64,000 bases of DNA from Cryptomeria japonica (lineage: Eukaryota; Streptophyta; Pinopsida; Cupressales; Cupressaceae): assembly GCF_030272615.1 (NCBI RefSeq), contig NC_081412.1, positions 549,164,488-549,228,487 of the forward strand. Reading direction: 5' to 3'. The notes beneath the pieces were generated by a model, which had not been told where the DNA came from, ran no database searches, and saw only the letters and a list, made by a program, of their open reading frames with translations. The position numbers and the translations under genes are program-made. Shown here piece after piece: positions 22,151-33,940 of the stretch. Every line of letters begins with the position of its first letter. Within the stretch, counting starts at the first letter, position 1.

Positions 22151-24712
22151 TGACCATTTAGGAGCACATAAGGCCCCTTACAATACATGTGCAATCTTTA
22201 GGACCTAATAGGACCAGATAAGACCAAGTGGTGTTGCAAGGGGTCTTATGTGGTCCTAAGGGGTCACACATGTGTTCTAACACATGGGTGACCCCTTAGA
22301 ACCACATAGGCACCCTTACGATACATGTACACCCCTTAGGATCTATTAGGACCACATAAGACCAAATGGTGTCACAAGGGGTAGATTATGGGGTCCTAAG
22401 GGGTCATGCATGTGTTTTAACACATGGGTGACCCCTTAGGACCACATAAGGCCCTTACAGCACGTGTGCACTCTTTAGGACTATATAAGACCAAATGGTG
22501 TTGAAAGGGGTCTTATGTGGTCCTAAGGGGTCATGCATGTGTTCTCACACATGGGTGACCCCTTAGGACCACATGAGGCCCCTTACAACCACATATAGCC
22601 CCTTATTGCACATGTGCACCACTTAGGACCTAATTGGACCACAGAAGACCAAATGGTGTCAGAAGGGGTCCTATGTGGTCTGAAGGGGTCACACGTGTTC
22701 TAACACATGGGTGACCCTTTAAGACCAGATAAGGCCCCTTACGACACATGTGGAACCCTTAGGACCTAATAGAACCACATAAGACTAAATAGTGTCAAAA
22801 CAAGTCATATATGGTCCTAAGGGATCACGCATGTGTTCTAACACATGGGTGGCCCTATAAGACCACATCAAGCCCCTTACGACACATGTGCACCCTTAAT
22901 GACCTATTATGACCACATAAGACCAAATGGTGTCACAAGGGGTCTTATGTGGTCCTATGGGGTCATGCATGTGTTCTAACACACGGGTGACCCCTTAGGA
23001 CCACATAAGGCCCCTTACAACATATGTGCACCCCTTAGGACCTAATTGGATAATATAAGACCAAATGGTGTCGAAAGGGACCTTATGTGGTCCTAAGGGG
23101 TCATTCATGTGTTCTAACACATGAGTGACCCTTTAGGAGCACTTAAGGTACCTTACAACACATGTGCACCCCTTAGGATCTATTAGGACCACATAAGACC
23201 AAATGGTGTTGAAAGGGACCTTATATGGTCCTAAGTTGTCACACATGGGTGATCCCTTAGGACCACAGAAGGCCTCTTATGATACATGTGCACCCCTTAG
23301 GGCCTAATAGGACCACATAAGATCAAATGGTATTTAAAGGGGTCTATCATGCATGTGTTCTAACATATGGGTGATCCCTTAGGACCACACAAGGCCCTTT
23401 ACGACACATGTGCACCCCTTAGGACCTATTATGACCACATAAGACCTTATGTGGTCCTAAAGGGTCACCCATGTGTTCTAACACATGGGTGATCCCTTTG
23501 GACCACAAAAGGCCCGCTACGACACATGTGCACCCCTTAGGACCACATAAGACTAAATGGTGTCGTAAGGGGCCTTATGTGGTCCTAAGGGGTCACAAAT
23601 GTCATCTAAGACATGGGTGACCCCTTAGGACCACATAAGGCCCCTTATGATACATGTGCACACCTTAGGACCTAAGAGGACCACATAAGACCAAATGGTG
23701 TCGAAAGGAGCTTGTGTGGTCCTAAGGGGTCATGCATGTGTTCTAACACATGGGTGACTACTTAGGACCACATAAAGCCCCTCACGACACAGGTGCACCC
23801 CTTAGGACCTAATAGGACCACATAATAACAAATGATGTTGAAAGGGGTCTTATGTGCTCCTAAGGGTTTACTCATTTGTTCTAACACATGGGTGACCCCT
23901 TAGGACTACACAAGGCCCCACATGACACATGTGCACCCCTTAGGACCTATTAGGACCACATAAGACCAAATGGTGTCGTAAGGGGCCTTATGTGGTCTTA
24001 AGGGGTCACCCATGTGTTCTAATACATGGGTGACCCCTTAGGACCACAAAAGGCCCATTGCGACACATGTGTCATGTGTTCTAACACATGAGTGGCCCCT
24101 CAAGACTACAAAAGGCCCCTTATGGCACATCTGCACCCCTCAGGACCTATTAGGACCACATAAGACCAAATTGTGGTGTAAGGGGACTTATGTGGTCCTA
24201 AGGGGTCACCCATGTGTTCTAACAAATGGGTAACCCCTTATGACCACAGAAGGCTGCTTATGGCACATGTGCACCCCTCATGGCCTATTAGGACCACATA
24301 AGACCAAATGGTGTCATAAGGGGCTTTATGTGGTCCTAAAGGGTCACCCATTTGTTCTAACACATGGGTGACCCCTTAGGACTACATAAGGCCCCTTACG
24401 ACACATGTGCACTCCTTAGGACCTATTACGACCACTTAAGACCAAATGGTGTCGTAAAGAGCCTTATGTCGTCCTAAGGGGTCACACATGTGTTCTAACA
24501 CATGGGTGACCCCTTAGGACCACAGAAGGCCCCTTACAACACATGTGTACCCTTTAGGACCTATTAGGATGACATAATACCAAATGGTGTTGAAAGGGGT
24601 CTTATGTTGTCCTAAGGGGTCACGCATGTGTTCTAACACATGGGTGACCCCTTAGTACCACATAAGGCCCCTTACGACACATGTGCACCCCGTAGGACCT
24701 ATTAGGACCATA
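22150..24712 (+). repeat. ~138-bp satellite; each unit is a hairpin
   Basis: About twenty tandem units. The landmark CACATGGGTGACCCC recurs at about 22,281, 22,421, 22,548, 22,704, 22,842, 22,980, 23,119, 23,242, 23,364, 23,482, 23,610, 23,747, 23,885, 24,023, 24,084, 24,223, 24,361, 24,499 and 24,637, modal spacing 138. Each unit contains GTGTCGTAAGGGGCC..TTATGTGGTCCTAAGGGG..TCACCCATGTG, a 5-base loop (TTCTA), then the exact reverse complement, so arms of ~45 bases fold on themselves. A ~43-base spacer (GCACCCCTTAGGACCTATTA...) joins units. No coding sequence. Confidence 0.92.
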
Positions 24713-24976
24713 TAAGACATATATTGAAATTAATTATTGTATATGCAATTGTAATTTAATTTACTTAATTTGACTAGTTGTAAATTAATTTGACTAATTT
24801 TAAATTAATTTGACTTAATTTGACTAATTTTCAAATTAAATATTGTATATGCAAATATATGTAATTGTAAATTAGACATATATTGAAATTTAAAATTGAA
24901 TTTATAGTTGTTGTTTAAATTTCTTTTGTGCATAGATGTAGAAATTTATCTTAAATTTGTCTTTATATAGATAATT

Positions 24977-25260
24977 TTAGTGTATGCATTTATGACGTTT
25001 AAATTTCTTTTTTGTATTTCTAATTTTTTTAATTTACCTATTTAAATATGTTTCAAATGATGCAAATGTATGTATACTTTTATAATTATTGTAATGTGTA
25101 CTACATACATACACATGTGCATATATATATATATATATATATACATTAGTGTATACATTTATGACATTTAAATTTCTTTTGTGTATATCTAATTTTTTTA
25201 ATTTACATGTTTAAATATGTTTAAAATGATGAAAATATATGTATACTTTTATAATTATTA
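24977..25260 (+). repeat. Tandem duplication upstream of the plus-strand gene
   Basis: About 24,977-25,089 and 25,146-25,260 are copies: TATGACGTTTAAATTTCTTTT / TATGACATTTAAATTTCTTTT (first 20 alike apart from one base) and GTATACTTTTATAATTATT in both. An (AT)n run separates them at 25,116-25,142. Immediately before the first coding codons of the next gene. Confidence 0.8.
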
Positions 25261-25272
25261 CCCAAGCACATC

Positions 25273-27057
25273 ATGTATGAGCCTGGATCCCATAACACAA
25301 GTAGTTCTTTGCCTAGTGCTCATCCTCTTGGGAGTGAGCAGACGTCACATAGGTCTGCCACAAATCCACATGAGAGACATCAACTCTACAATTAGACAGT
25401 AGAGGCACTCCAATGTGGCCTAGATCATTTAAATGTCACATTGGGAAACATGTGTGATCAAAGAAATAAGCAAAGGGGTGAGATAATTAAACAGGAGCTA
25501 CTTCATATTATTGACCTTGTTGACAATTATAATCCATATGACGAGGTCAACACAGAGGAGTTCTATGGATCCCTTTCACGCAATGTATGTGGTACAATAA
25601 AATGGGACACTCTGAATGATAAGGTTTCCACAGCTAATGTGAAAACCATGTTTCCTTATTATCAAGCCTTTGGTAGGGTGAAGGGTTATATGCCTACCAT
25701 GTGCATAGATGCACTAGTAGCACCTTTTATCTATCCTAGATGGTTGTCCACTCATCATAGGTGACTCCAAAAGGATGAGTTTCCCCTTTATTTCTACAAA
25801 CAATTATTTGCAAAGTTTCATTTGTTGGATGATGTTGACCACACCAATTTTCTGAAACATGTTGGGCAAGGGAAGGACAAATTTTTAGATAAGTTTAGAC
25901 GACCAAGTGTAATCCTACCCATTAATAAGTGGGCATTTATTGGTCCAAACCTTGTGGTTCTTTCCAAGAGTGTGGACCTAGCACATGTTGCAGATAGTGT
26001 ACCAAATGACACTTGACAATTCATCTTTTTCAGTATTTCTACTATATCCACACAAGTGGATGAGATGACATCAGATCAAGTGGGTAGATATTTGTTGTGC
26101 TCTCATACTAGTATTAATGGAGCTCATGATGCATCAGCGAGTGATGATCCATATGTTTGAGTAGACATACCATCGCCAATGAATGTTGCACGCATGCATG
26201 CTTATCTAGTGATCTCTTGGATTCATATCAGGTCATTGATTTGGAGCATGGGATCCCACTAGAGGAGGCCCCATCATATTTTAGGCATGTATTTGGTAGA
26301 CGGGCTACTTCTAGTTGTGGTTGTGAGCATATACATTCTTAGCCTACTATTGTTGCACATCCTACTGCCTCACCCCAGCATACAACAGTTGGTTAAGAGA
26401 CACCTCCTCCTCTTGTTTATAGATTAGTAAATCAGGCCACAATACCTAGTACTCAATTTCTGGGGATGTTCACTACCATTCTTATAGAGCCAGGTAGTGA
26501 GGGGGATCATGTTGAAGTGGGCTCCTTGCATGATTCTGACATCAGCAAGATCAGACAAGCCTTACATGTTGCAGGAGAGGTTTGAACTATAATATATAAA
26601 TTACCAATTTTAATTTAGCAATTTTATATAGCTACTTGATTGTGCACATGAACTACATAGATTAAATTAATTATACATTGGATTGTATCTTTTGAGCTAT
26701 TTAGGGTATCACGTTAGGGTTGATGTATGGAGTTTTGGATGTTGCCACTGACCCAAGTGTTCATCAGGAGACACGGGTATATATAAAGTTTAAATTTTGT
26801 TTTTTTTTGTTTTTAATTTCTATTTAAAGGGATATCTAGGTGATGATTAAATAATTTAAAGTTATTTAAATTATATATCGAAGAAAATGTGTGAATTATC
26901 TAGGATGAGCGAGCATTGTGCAGGATGAGCCATTCATCTCGCAAACATTCTAGAGTCCAGCATGCGCATGGTGGAGGTGTTAGAGACCCTGAGGTATGTT
27001 TATCTACAACCACGTACATGTACATGTTCAAGTAGACTCGATTTGATCATTAAAATA

Positions 27058-27149
<92 letters not shown>

Positions 27150-27630
27150 AAATTAATAACGAATGTTTAAATAATGCACATGTGAGTTCATGTGTAATTT
27201 ATATTGTAGGTGATGTTTGAGGATTTGCACATTGCCACTGGCCTTGTTCATCAAGAGACACATGTATACATTATAAATTTAAATTAATTTTTTTTTAAAT
27301 ATTTAAGTTCTATATTTAAAGGGTTAGGTTCAAAGTTATAAATATATGTGTATATATATCTAACAAAATTTCAACATTGCAGGATGCACCACTATCACAC
27401 AGGTTGAGCTCCTCATCAAATAGATGTCTTAGAATCCTACATGCACATGGTGGTGATGTTAGAGACCCTTTAGAGGTATGTTTGTCTACAACATGTACAT
27501 GTACACACAAATGTTCTTAATCTATGTTACTTAAAAAAAATTACTCTAGTATGAATTAAATGTTTATTGTATGAGTTTATACGTGCATACTCTATTGCAG
27601 ACGCATGGATCGAGACAGGGCCCCAAGTGA
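25273..27630 (+). pseudogene. Unrecognised multi-exon gene inside the 20.6-kb insertion
   Basis: I do not recognise the protein. The first large exon (in-frame ATG 25,273, end 26,579 at GAG|GTTTGA) encodes a Ser-rich start (NTSSSLPSAHPLGSEQ), then a globular stretch with VDNYNPYDEVNTEEFYGSL, YYQAFGRVKGYMPTMC and FIYPRWL. Stops fall at 25,393 (TAG), 25,762 (TGA), 26,014 (TGA), 26,340 (TAG) and 26,394 (TAA), with a frameshift near 26,150. Small exons with GT/AG sites follow: 26,705-26,776, 26,904-26,993, 27,210-27,263, 27,383-27,475 and 27,601-27,630 (TGA). All are multiples of three in phase 0. Exons two/three and four/five are paralogous: VATDPSVHQETR with IATGLVHQETH, and HAHGGGVRDPE with HAHGGDVRDPLE. 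It runs toward the transposase-like gene on the other strand. Possible partner protein of that enzyme; function unknown. Confidence 0.6.
27062..27146 (+). repeat. (AT)n microsatellite
   Basis: Uninterrupted TA dinucleotides in an intron of the plus-strand gene, between two exons. Confidence 0.97.
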
Positions 27631-27834
27631 ACCATTGTTTATATATTTGAATGTGCACACATTTTATAGACATTTCATATTTTTACATGTGTACTAGATA
27701 TTTATTTTTCTTATTTCATGTGTATGTGTACTAGACATTTAATACATGTGTATGTGATAGATAGACATATGTATGTATGTGTTAGATAGATCTACATTTC
27801 ATACTACTTTGCACGTATATATATATACGTGCAA

Positions 27835-27899
<65 letters not shown>
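27835..27899 (+). repeat. (GA)n microsatellite
   Basis: About 32 GA dinucleotides, 200 bases downstream of the plus-strand gene's stop codon. Confidence 0.97.
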
Positions 27900-27900
<1 letters not shown>

Positions 27901-27904
27901 ATTT

Positions 27905-28210
27905 TTGAAAGTTAAGTGTATAAATGATAGATAGTCATTTCAATTTTAAATGTGTATGTGATATATAGACATATACATATGTGTTAGGAATCTACATTTC
28001 ATACTAGACTTTGCACATTTTTGAAAGTTAAGTGTTTAAATAATAGATAGTCATTTGAATTTAGTTAAGTGTTCTAGTTAAGTGTATGTGATAGATAGTC
28101 ATTTCAATTTCAAATGTGTATGTGATAGATAGACATATACATATGTGTTAGGAATCTAAATTCCATACTAGACTTTGCACATTTTCTAAAGTTAAGTGTT
28201 TAAAGATTAC
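27905..28210 (+). repeat. Tandem duplication, ~180-bp unit
   Basis: Two copies share GATAGATAGTCATTTCAATTT, ACATATACATATGTGTTAGG (the latter exact) and CATACTAGACTTTGCACATTT, at about 27,925-28,040 and 28,090-28,205. Lies between the convergent genes. No coding potential. Confidence 0.8.
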
Positions 28211-28317
28211 ATTTTTGAAAGCTAAGTGTTTATGTATGTTTAATGAACTTACTTAAAAAATTTAATGAACTTATATCTATATATTTAAATTTAATGAACT
28301 TATATCCATGATGAAAA

Positions 28318-29040
28318 TATCCCCTTAAATCCCCTTAAGACCGCTTAAAACTCCTTAGGACAACACAATTAGATGAATCCATACAACATAATTAAATGAA
28401 ACCATACATGTGTAAATATAAATTAAATTAATACATAGATGAACAAAATGAATCCATGCATATGTAAAAATATAAAAGAATCCATGACCCAAATATCCCC
28501 TTAAATCCCCTTAAGACAACCTAAAACACTTTAGGACAACATAATTAAATGAGTCCATATAACATAATTAAATGAAAGCATACATGTGTAAATATAAATT
28601 AAATGAATACTTAGATGAATAAAATGAATCCATGCATGTGTAAAAATATAAATGAATCCATAACACAAATATCCCCTTAAGACAACATATATATAGATGA
28701 TCTCTTGGATCATGCATATCTATAAATGAATCGATACATGTATACATACATTTAAAGATGAATTTAATAGGTGATTCACACATTGAAAATTCAAGCTACC
28801 TGTATAACTATATATACATGCACTATGACCACTTTGCAGAAATCCCCTCAAGACCACTTAAAGCACCTTAGGACAACATAATTAAAAGAATCCATACAAT
28901 ATAATTAAATGAAACTATACATGTGTAAATATAAATTAAATAAACACATAGATGAATAAAATGAATCCATGCATGTGTAAAAATATAAATGAATCCATAC
29001 ATGTTTTTAAATGACCCCTTAAGACAACATATGAAATGAA
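28318..29040 (+). repeat. ~175-bp AT-rich repeat, about four copies
   Basis: Copies begin near 28,318, 28,495, 28,670 and 28,845 with CCCCTTAAGAC...CTTAGGACAACA and continue with AATTAAATGAAACCATACATG-like and GAATCCATGCATGTGTAAAA-like words. The CCCCTTAAGAC word resembles the spacer of the hairpin satellite. Short frames on the minus strand are repeat read-through. Confidence 0.8.
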
Positions 29041-30170
29041 TCCCTACACATAAATAAAATAAAAAATAAAAATCAATACATACTTGTTCAATGCATAGAC
29101 ACAAAATATTTAATTTAAGAATAAAATATGTAAAACCAACGTATAAAACATAAAATAATGCGTTAGCAAAACTAAATTTCAACAACTTATCTGAATGTAA
29201 ACACATGTCTAAATATCTATATATATACGAGTTTATCAAAATAAGACCTATGTAATATAATTTACTTGTTCAAACATGACAACTTGTTGAATTTAAAGCT
29301 CCTAGTACATATAATCTAGATCCTCCCTGTCTTTTATAATCTCTAAAATAATTTCATAATCTTCAATAGGAAACCTCCACTTTTGGTTGCCACGTCCTCT
29401 TTTTGGTAATGTCTCCAACTGCAATCTTGTCACTATTACTAAGTGATTGTAGTGTATAAATTTTTGGCCATACATATAATCAATGAATGTTACACCATTT
29501 GTATCTATCTTTATTTGTCGATAATAGGTGCCTTCAACAATAACTGAACCAATGGGATATTGTTGCCCATCATCATCATTGATTGGTTCCAATAACTTGC
29601 ATTTTGGTTGTGTGCATCTCAGTAGATAATAGTCTACACTTTGAGTATTTTCAGGATCAGCAATCACTGCAAAAATATCACCTGTGAAAATAGACCACAT
29701 GTATATATATTTAAAGCAATATTAGTTCATTATATATTTTTAAATTAATTTTGAACAATATTAAATTAAATAAGAATTTAAATTTTTTTACATGTACATA
29801 TATAATTTACAAAATATGCATGCACACACTTGTAACAACTAAATTAGAAACACATTCATAATCAACTGAGTATAGAGGATCGTGAATATCAATAATGTCA
29901 CTATCTTAGTAAGTAGGCATTGTGTAAAATTCTTTCAATTCTCATTGCAAAACATATCCATCAACAATATTCTGATAATAAGTATATGTGTTGTTTGCAA
30001 TGCAATCAACATTAAAGTATGATTTTCCTCTTACAAGAATAACACGAGGCTTGCTAAATCCCGTACTCATGACTTGATGAAAACTTCTAATAATATTAAT
30101 TGATTGGTAATTATAAGGATTTGATTGATCAACATCTGATAATACAAATTATTTAGTCCATTTTAGTTCA

Positions 30171-30172
<2 letters not shown>

Positions 30173-30200
<28 letters not shown>
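30173..30200 (+). repeat. (AC)n microsatellite
   Basis: About 14 CA dinucleotides in an intron of the minus-strand transposase-like gene. Confidence 0.95.
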
Positions 30201-30207
<7 letters not shown>

Positions 30208-30670
30208 AATTTTTAAAATAATTCAAGAACACTTGAATGTTTAAGTGTTCTTGAATTATTTTTAAAATTTTTATATATATATATATATGTATATATACCT
30301 TTAACTTCCCAAAAATAACACTTGTTGTAAGTTGTATCATGACCAACAAAATGATTTTTACATTAGAATTACGTATGGTGTTACCTGTACAGAAGCTCTT
30401 GCTTTAGAAAATTTGACAACCCATGTACATACATATATATATTTAAATTAATCTATGAAGATAATTAAAACTCTACACAAATATGAAAAGAATTTACCTA
30501 CAAGTTCATGTTGGTGAAGTGCACGCTTCACACATGGTCCTACTCCATCATGCTCTCATTTTTCATGTCCACTCTCAAAGAAGTTCCACAAAAACTTTAT
30601 GCTACGTCGAGCATGTTGTAGGGATAACCAATTAAAAGCTTTTGCAAACTTAAATTGCCCTGACATGAAT

Positions 30671-30671
<1 letters not shown>

Positions 30672-30760
<89 letters not shown>
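30672..30760 (+). repeat. (AT)n microsatellite
   Basis: About 45 AT dinucleotides in the intron between the exon ending in SDGC and the exon starting GQFK. Confidence 0.97.
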
Positions 30761-30762
<2 letters not shown>

Positions 30763-32560
30763 AAATTTTGACCTATTATACAATCAAACCATACATAAGA
30801 AAAAAATCAACTTATAATCAATTTCAAATCTAATGTACTTACCGACACATCCATCTGATCAAATCAAATATTGTGTACATTCTATCCCATGATCTTTAAT
30901 ATCTTCAAAAAAGTATTCCAAAACAATGTGCTGCATAGCTCCTATCATGACACATATCATCACTGATATAGAAATGAACCTCCTTGATGATAATGTGTTC
31001 ATTTTCAATACTCTCTATACCATCCACCTGAAATTGCACATGTCTATAGAAAACTTGTACAAATATTACAACTTGATCAGAACAATAATATTGACTTTGA
31101 ATTTCTGTGTGAGGACTAAATGTATAGTTCTCGGAGAAATCTACAATTGAAAGAATACAACCTGGTGGAAAACAATTATTTGAATCACAAAACTATTTAG
31201 CCTGTCATCTTGCACCATGATAATATTGGATATGTGGATATATCATATTACGAAATCTATCTATAAACTGAATGTAGGGCATTTCACTCTCTTTCAACAT
31301 AATTTTTTCGGATTCAGTTCTTAACTTAGTTTGGTAGGTCTCATATTCAAATCTCTTCCATATAACTAGTGCATGAATATTAATATTATCATTTGCATTA
31401 GAAACTTACTCAAAACTCCATAATCATTGCATTCACCTTTTAGACATTATATTTTGAAGTCATTTGAATCTTCTAATTTATCACATAAAATAGACTTCAC
31501 AAATTGTGTTGTACTTATAGGAATGAGTAGATTTGGATTAATTGTTGCCATGAAATTCTTATATGATTGCAAGTGTAGATGAAATTCAACATTATTTTGA
31601 CAAAAACAAGTTTCACATCCTTATTTATGCATACAAAGAAAGAACGCAATCTCTCAAACATCCTTTAGCAAATCTTTACATTTGAAAATTCTTGCTTGAA
31701 TGCTTCAAACAATTCACTTTGTGTTGTATCTAAGAAATGTTTTGGATGTGTAATATTTTGACCATGTCTTCATCTATCATCTATATAGTGTCCCTTCTAT
31801 TGGAAGAAACACGAGTTTGGTTGGTCCAATAATCAATGACCTGTCTTTTTACATCTTCAGAAATTATGTCTTTTGTAGGAACCCTACTGAGATTTACCTA
31901 ATTCTTTTCAATGTTTTCATCCAATGTATTTATCTTCCTAATGTATCTTTGAATAGTTCTTCTAGATACATGCATTAATTGAGAAATTACATTAACTTTA
32001 TTTCTACGAGTCAATTTCTTACTAGTAATCATAGTCATCAATGCTCTACTCGCAACACTTAAATTAACACCTCGTCTTGTGTTGTCAATACAATTCAATG
32101 ATTCTTGTTAATTTTAAATTATAGTTTCTTTTACTAATGTATCAGGAGAAATTTTCTTATTATCAACACCCAAGAACTCCAAAACAGGTTTCATTTCCCT
32201 TTTCCTAAATAACTTAGCAAATAATTGTACTCTTCCAATAATAGACTTATTTTAAAAATAAGCATCCCACAATTTATTACAATGCAATTTTAATGTGCTG
32301 TCAAGTATCATATCTTCAGATGAAATTTTATTGAAAAACTATCTTCACCTATTTCCATCAAATTTTTCATGCCAAAAAAAAAATCGAACTTGAGCCTTTA
32401 CCGATTTCATCTCGTACCTGAGTAGATGTTTCTTGAACATCATCATGTTGATCTTGAACATCAATGGATTGTTGTTGACTACATTTTTGTATGACCTTTC
32501 ATCTTATCATCCCTTTTATGATCATACAACCTTGATCTAGTCCTCTTATTCCCCACTACA

Positions 32561-33830
32561 AAAAATATTCAAATCTTCAAAATTTCGTGCTTTGAACCTA
32601 AAAACAAAAACATCCAATTGTACCATATATAAGATAAAAACATATTTGTGCGCACCTTTAAAGTTATTTTAAATTATAGAAGTTTTCTATATACATATAT
32701 ATATACTTATCAGAACAATGTTAGAGTTAAATCTATAAATCTAGACTTCATTTGTAAACTATGAAAGTTAAAAAAATTATATAGTTACTTTTCTTTGTTC
32801 TTAACAAACAAAATATAATTAATGAAATGTAAATTTAATTTTGCATTCTTAAACTTTATACATTGAATAAATGAAACATGCGTAAATTTCATCCATTTAG
32901 ATCATTTGACTTGAACTCCACTTTTAAAAATTTAGAAATAAAAAAATAATGTTCAAGAAATAAGACCTAATTTCTACCACACATAAGATAAAGAGTAAGA
33001 AATTAAGTCTAGCTGGATTCTATATATGAATGTGATTTAATAACATTAATTGCTTGAAATATAGAGTAGCTAATAGATAGAGAATTTGAGTCAAGTATTA
33101 GTTTCAAAAAAATTATAATTAAATAATAAATAGTGTTGAATATACTCAATTTCATTAGTGTTTAATATATATTATACAAATTCACTATTTAGTTCTTTTA
33201 AGTATGTAAATAAGAATGAATTTACGCACATTTATGAACATGTATAAATGGATCCATACACATAAATAGAAATGGATAAATGCATACATATATAAATAAA
33301 AACATATGGAATCCATTTACATATAAATAAAAGATTCAAGATAAGATACACATGATTGAATCCATAATTAATGATTAATAAAATAAAGTTTAATTAAATC
33401 TAAAAAATATAAATAGTTTTCCAAAATCCTTCAAATATTTGTATATTGGAACATAATTGAAAAAATAAATTTAAAATAACATAATTGAAAATAAATGATT
33501 GAAGCATAATTTGAATAATAAAATAAAGTTTAAAAAAATCTAAAAAATATTTAATTTCCCAAAAAACATCCAATATTGTAAATTAAGCATGATTAAAAAT
33601 AATAATTTAAAATAACATACTTGGAAATGGTAGATGCCTTCGAAAAAAAAATCAAAATCTTCACCCCTTTATAAAATTAGAAATAATTGCCCCTTTAAAA
33701 TCTTCCTCCTGGATTAAAAATGCCACTTTATTTCAGAAAAAATAATGATTTTATTCAAAAATCACTTTTATTATTTTTGCAGTTGACGAAAATTGATATT
33801 TTTATTGGAAAAAAACATTATTTTATATGG
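32561..33830. other. AT-rich 5' flank of the transposase-like gene
   Basis: No gene or clear repeat structure; long A- and T-runs and AAATAA-like words. A distal first exon cannot be excluded. Confidence 0.4.
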
Positions 33831-33864
33831 GGTTGAAGTGACCGGTCCTTTGTACGTTTCCATA

Positions 33865-33940
33865 GTTTCGGCTGGAACACTTCCAAATTAAAAATACTAA
33901 TAGTTCCGGCCGGAACACTTCCAAATTAAAAATACTACAA
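33865..33940 (+). repeat. 41-bp direct repeat with GGCCGGAACACTTCC core
   Basis: Two near-identical copies (about 33,868-33,903 and 33,908-33,943) of GGAACACTTCCAAATTAAAA preceded by TTCGGCT or TTCCGGCC. Words of the same type (TCGGAAGTGTTTCGG, GCCGGAACGTTTCC) occur at 21,330-21,510 near the other side of the two-gene segment, so these may be paired subterminal motifs marking a 12-13-kb element. Confidence 0.6.

Larger units (their letters stand above)
29302..32560 (-). pseudogene. DDE-type transposase-like gene, five exons, decayed
   Basis: Minus-strand exons with consensus splice sites: ~32,560-30,843 (donor CG|GTAAGT), 30,659-30,498, 30,421-30,299, 30,135-29,830 and 29,681-29,302 (TAG). 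Order of features: basic N-terminus (KRTRSRLYDHKRDDK); helix-turn-helix (KKLTRRNKVNVISQLMHVS, RRTIQRYIRK, ~31,920-32,020); a block with YIQFIDRF; VDFSENYTFSPHTEIQSQYY (31,145 down) with candidate first catalytic Asp; SDGC (30,848-30,859) with the second, ~90 residues on; GQFKFAKAFNWL; and a GHEK-EHDGVG motif with a candidate acidic third residue ~45 residues further. The last exon is a conserved C-terminal domain (VIADPENTQSVDYYLLRC; RGRGNQKWRF). Motif order suggests an RNase H-fold transposase; I cannot assign a named superfamily. Exon one has many stops and shifts, a stop replaces Trp before SDGC, exon two has a TGA in the third motif, and exon three lacks its AG acceptor. Confidence 0.7.

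Noticed and set aside
22150-24712. CRISPR-like array
   Set aside because: Units are long, directly tandem and internally palindromic, with no unique spacers, in an evidently eukaryotic sequence.
28531-29239. Hydrophobic minus-strand frames repeated three times
   Set aside because: They follow the ~175-bp repeat copy by copy and have no independent coding evidence.
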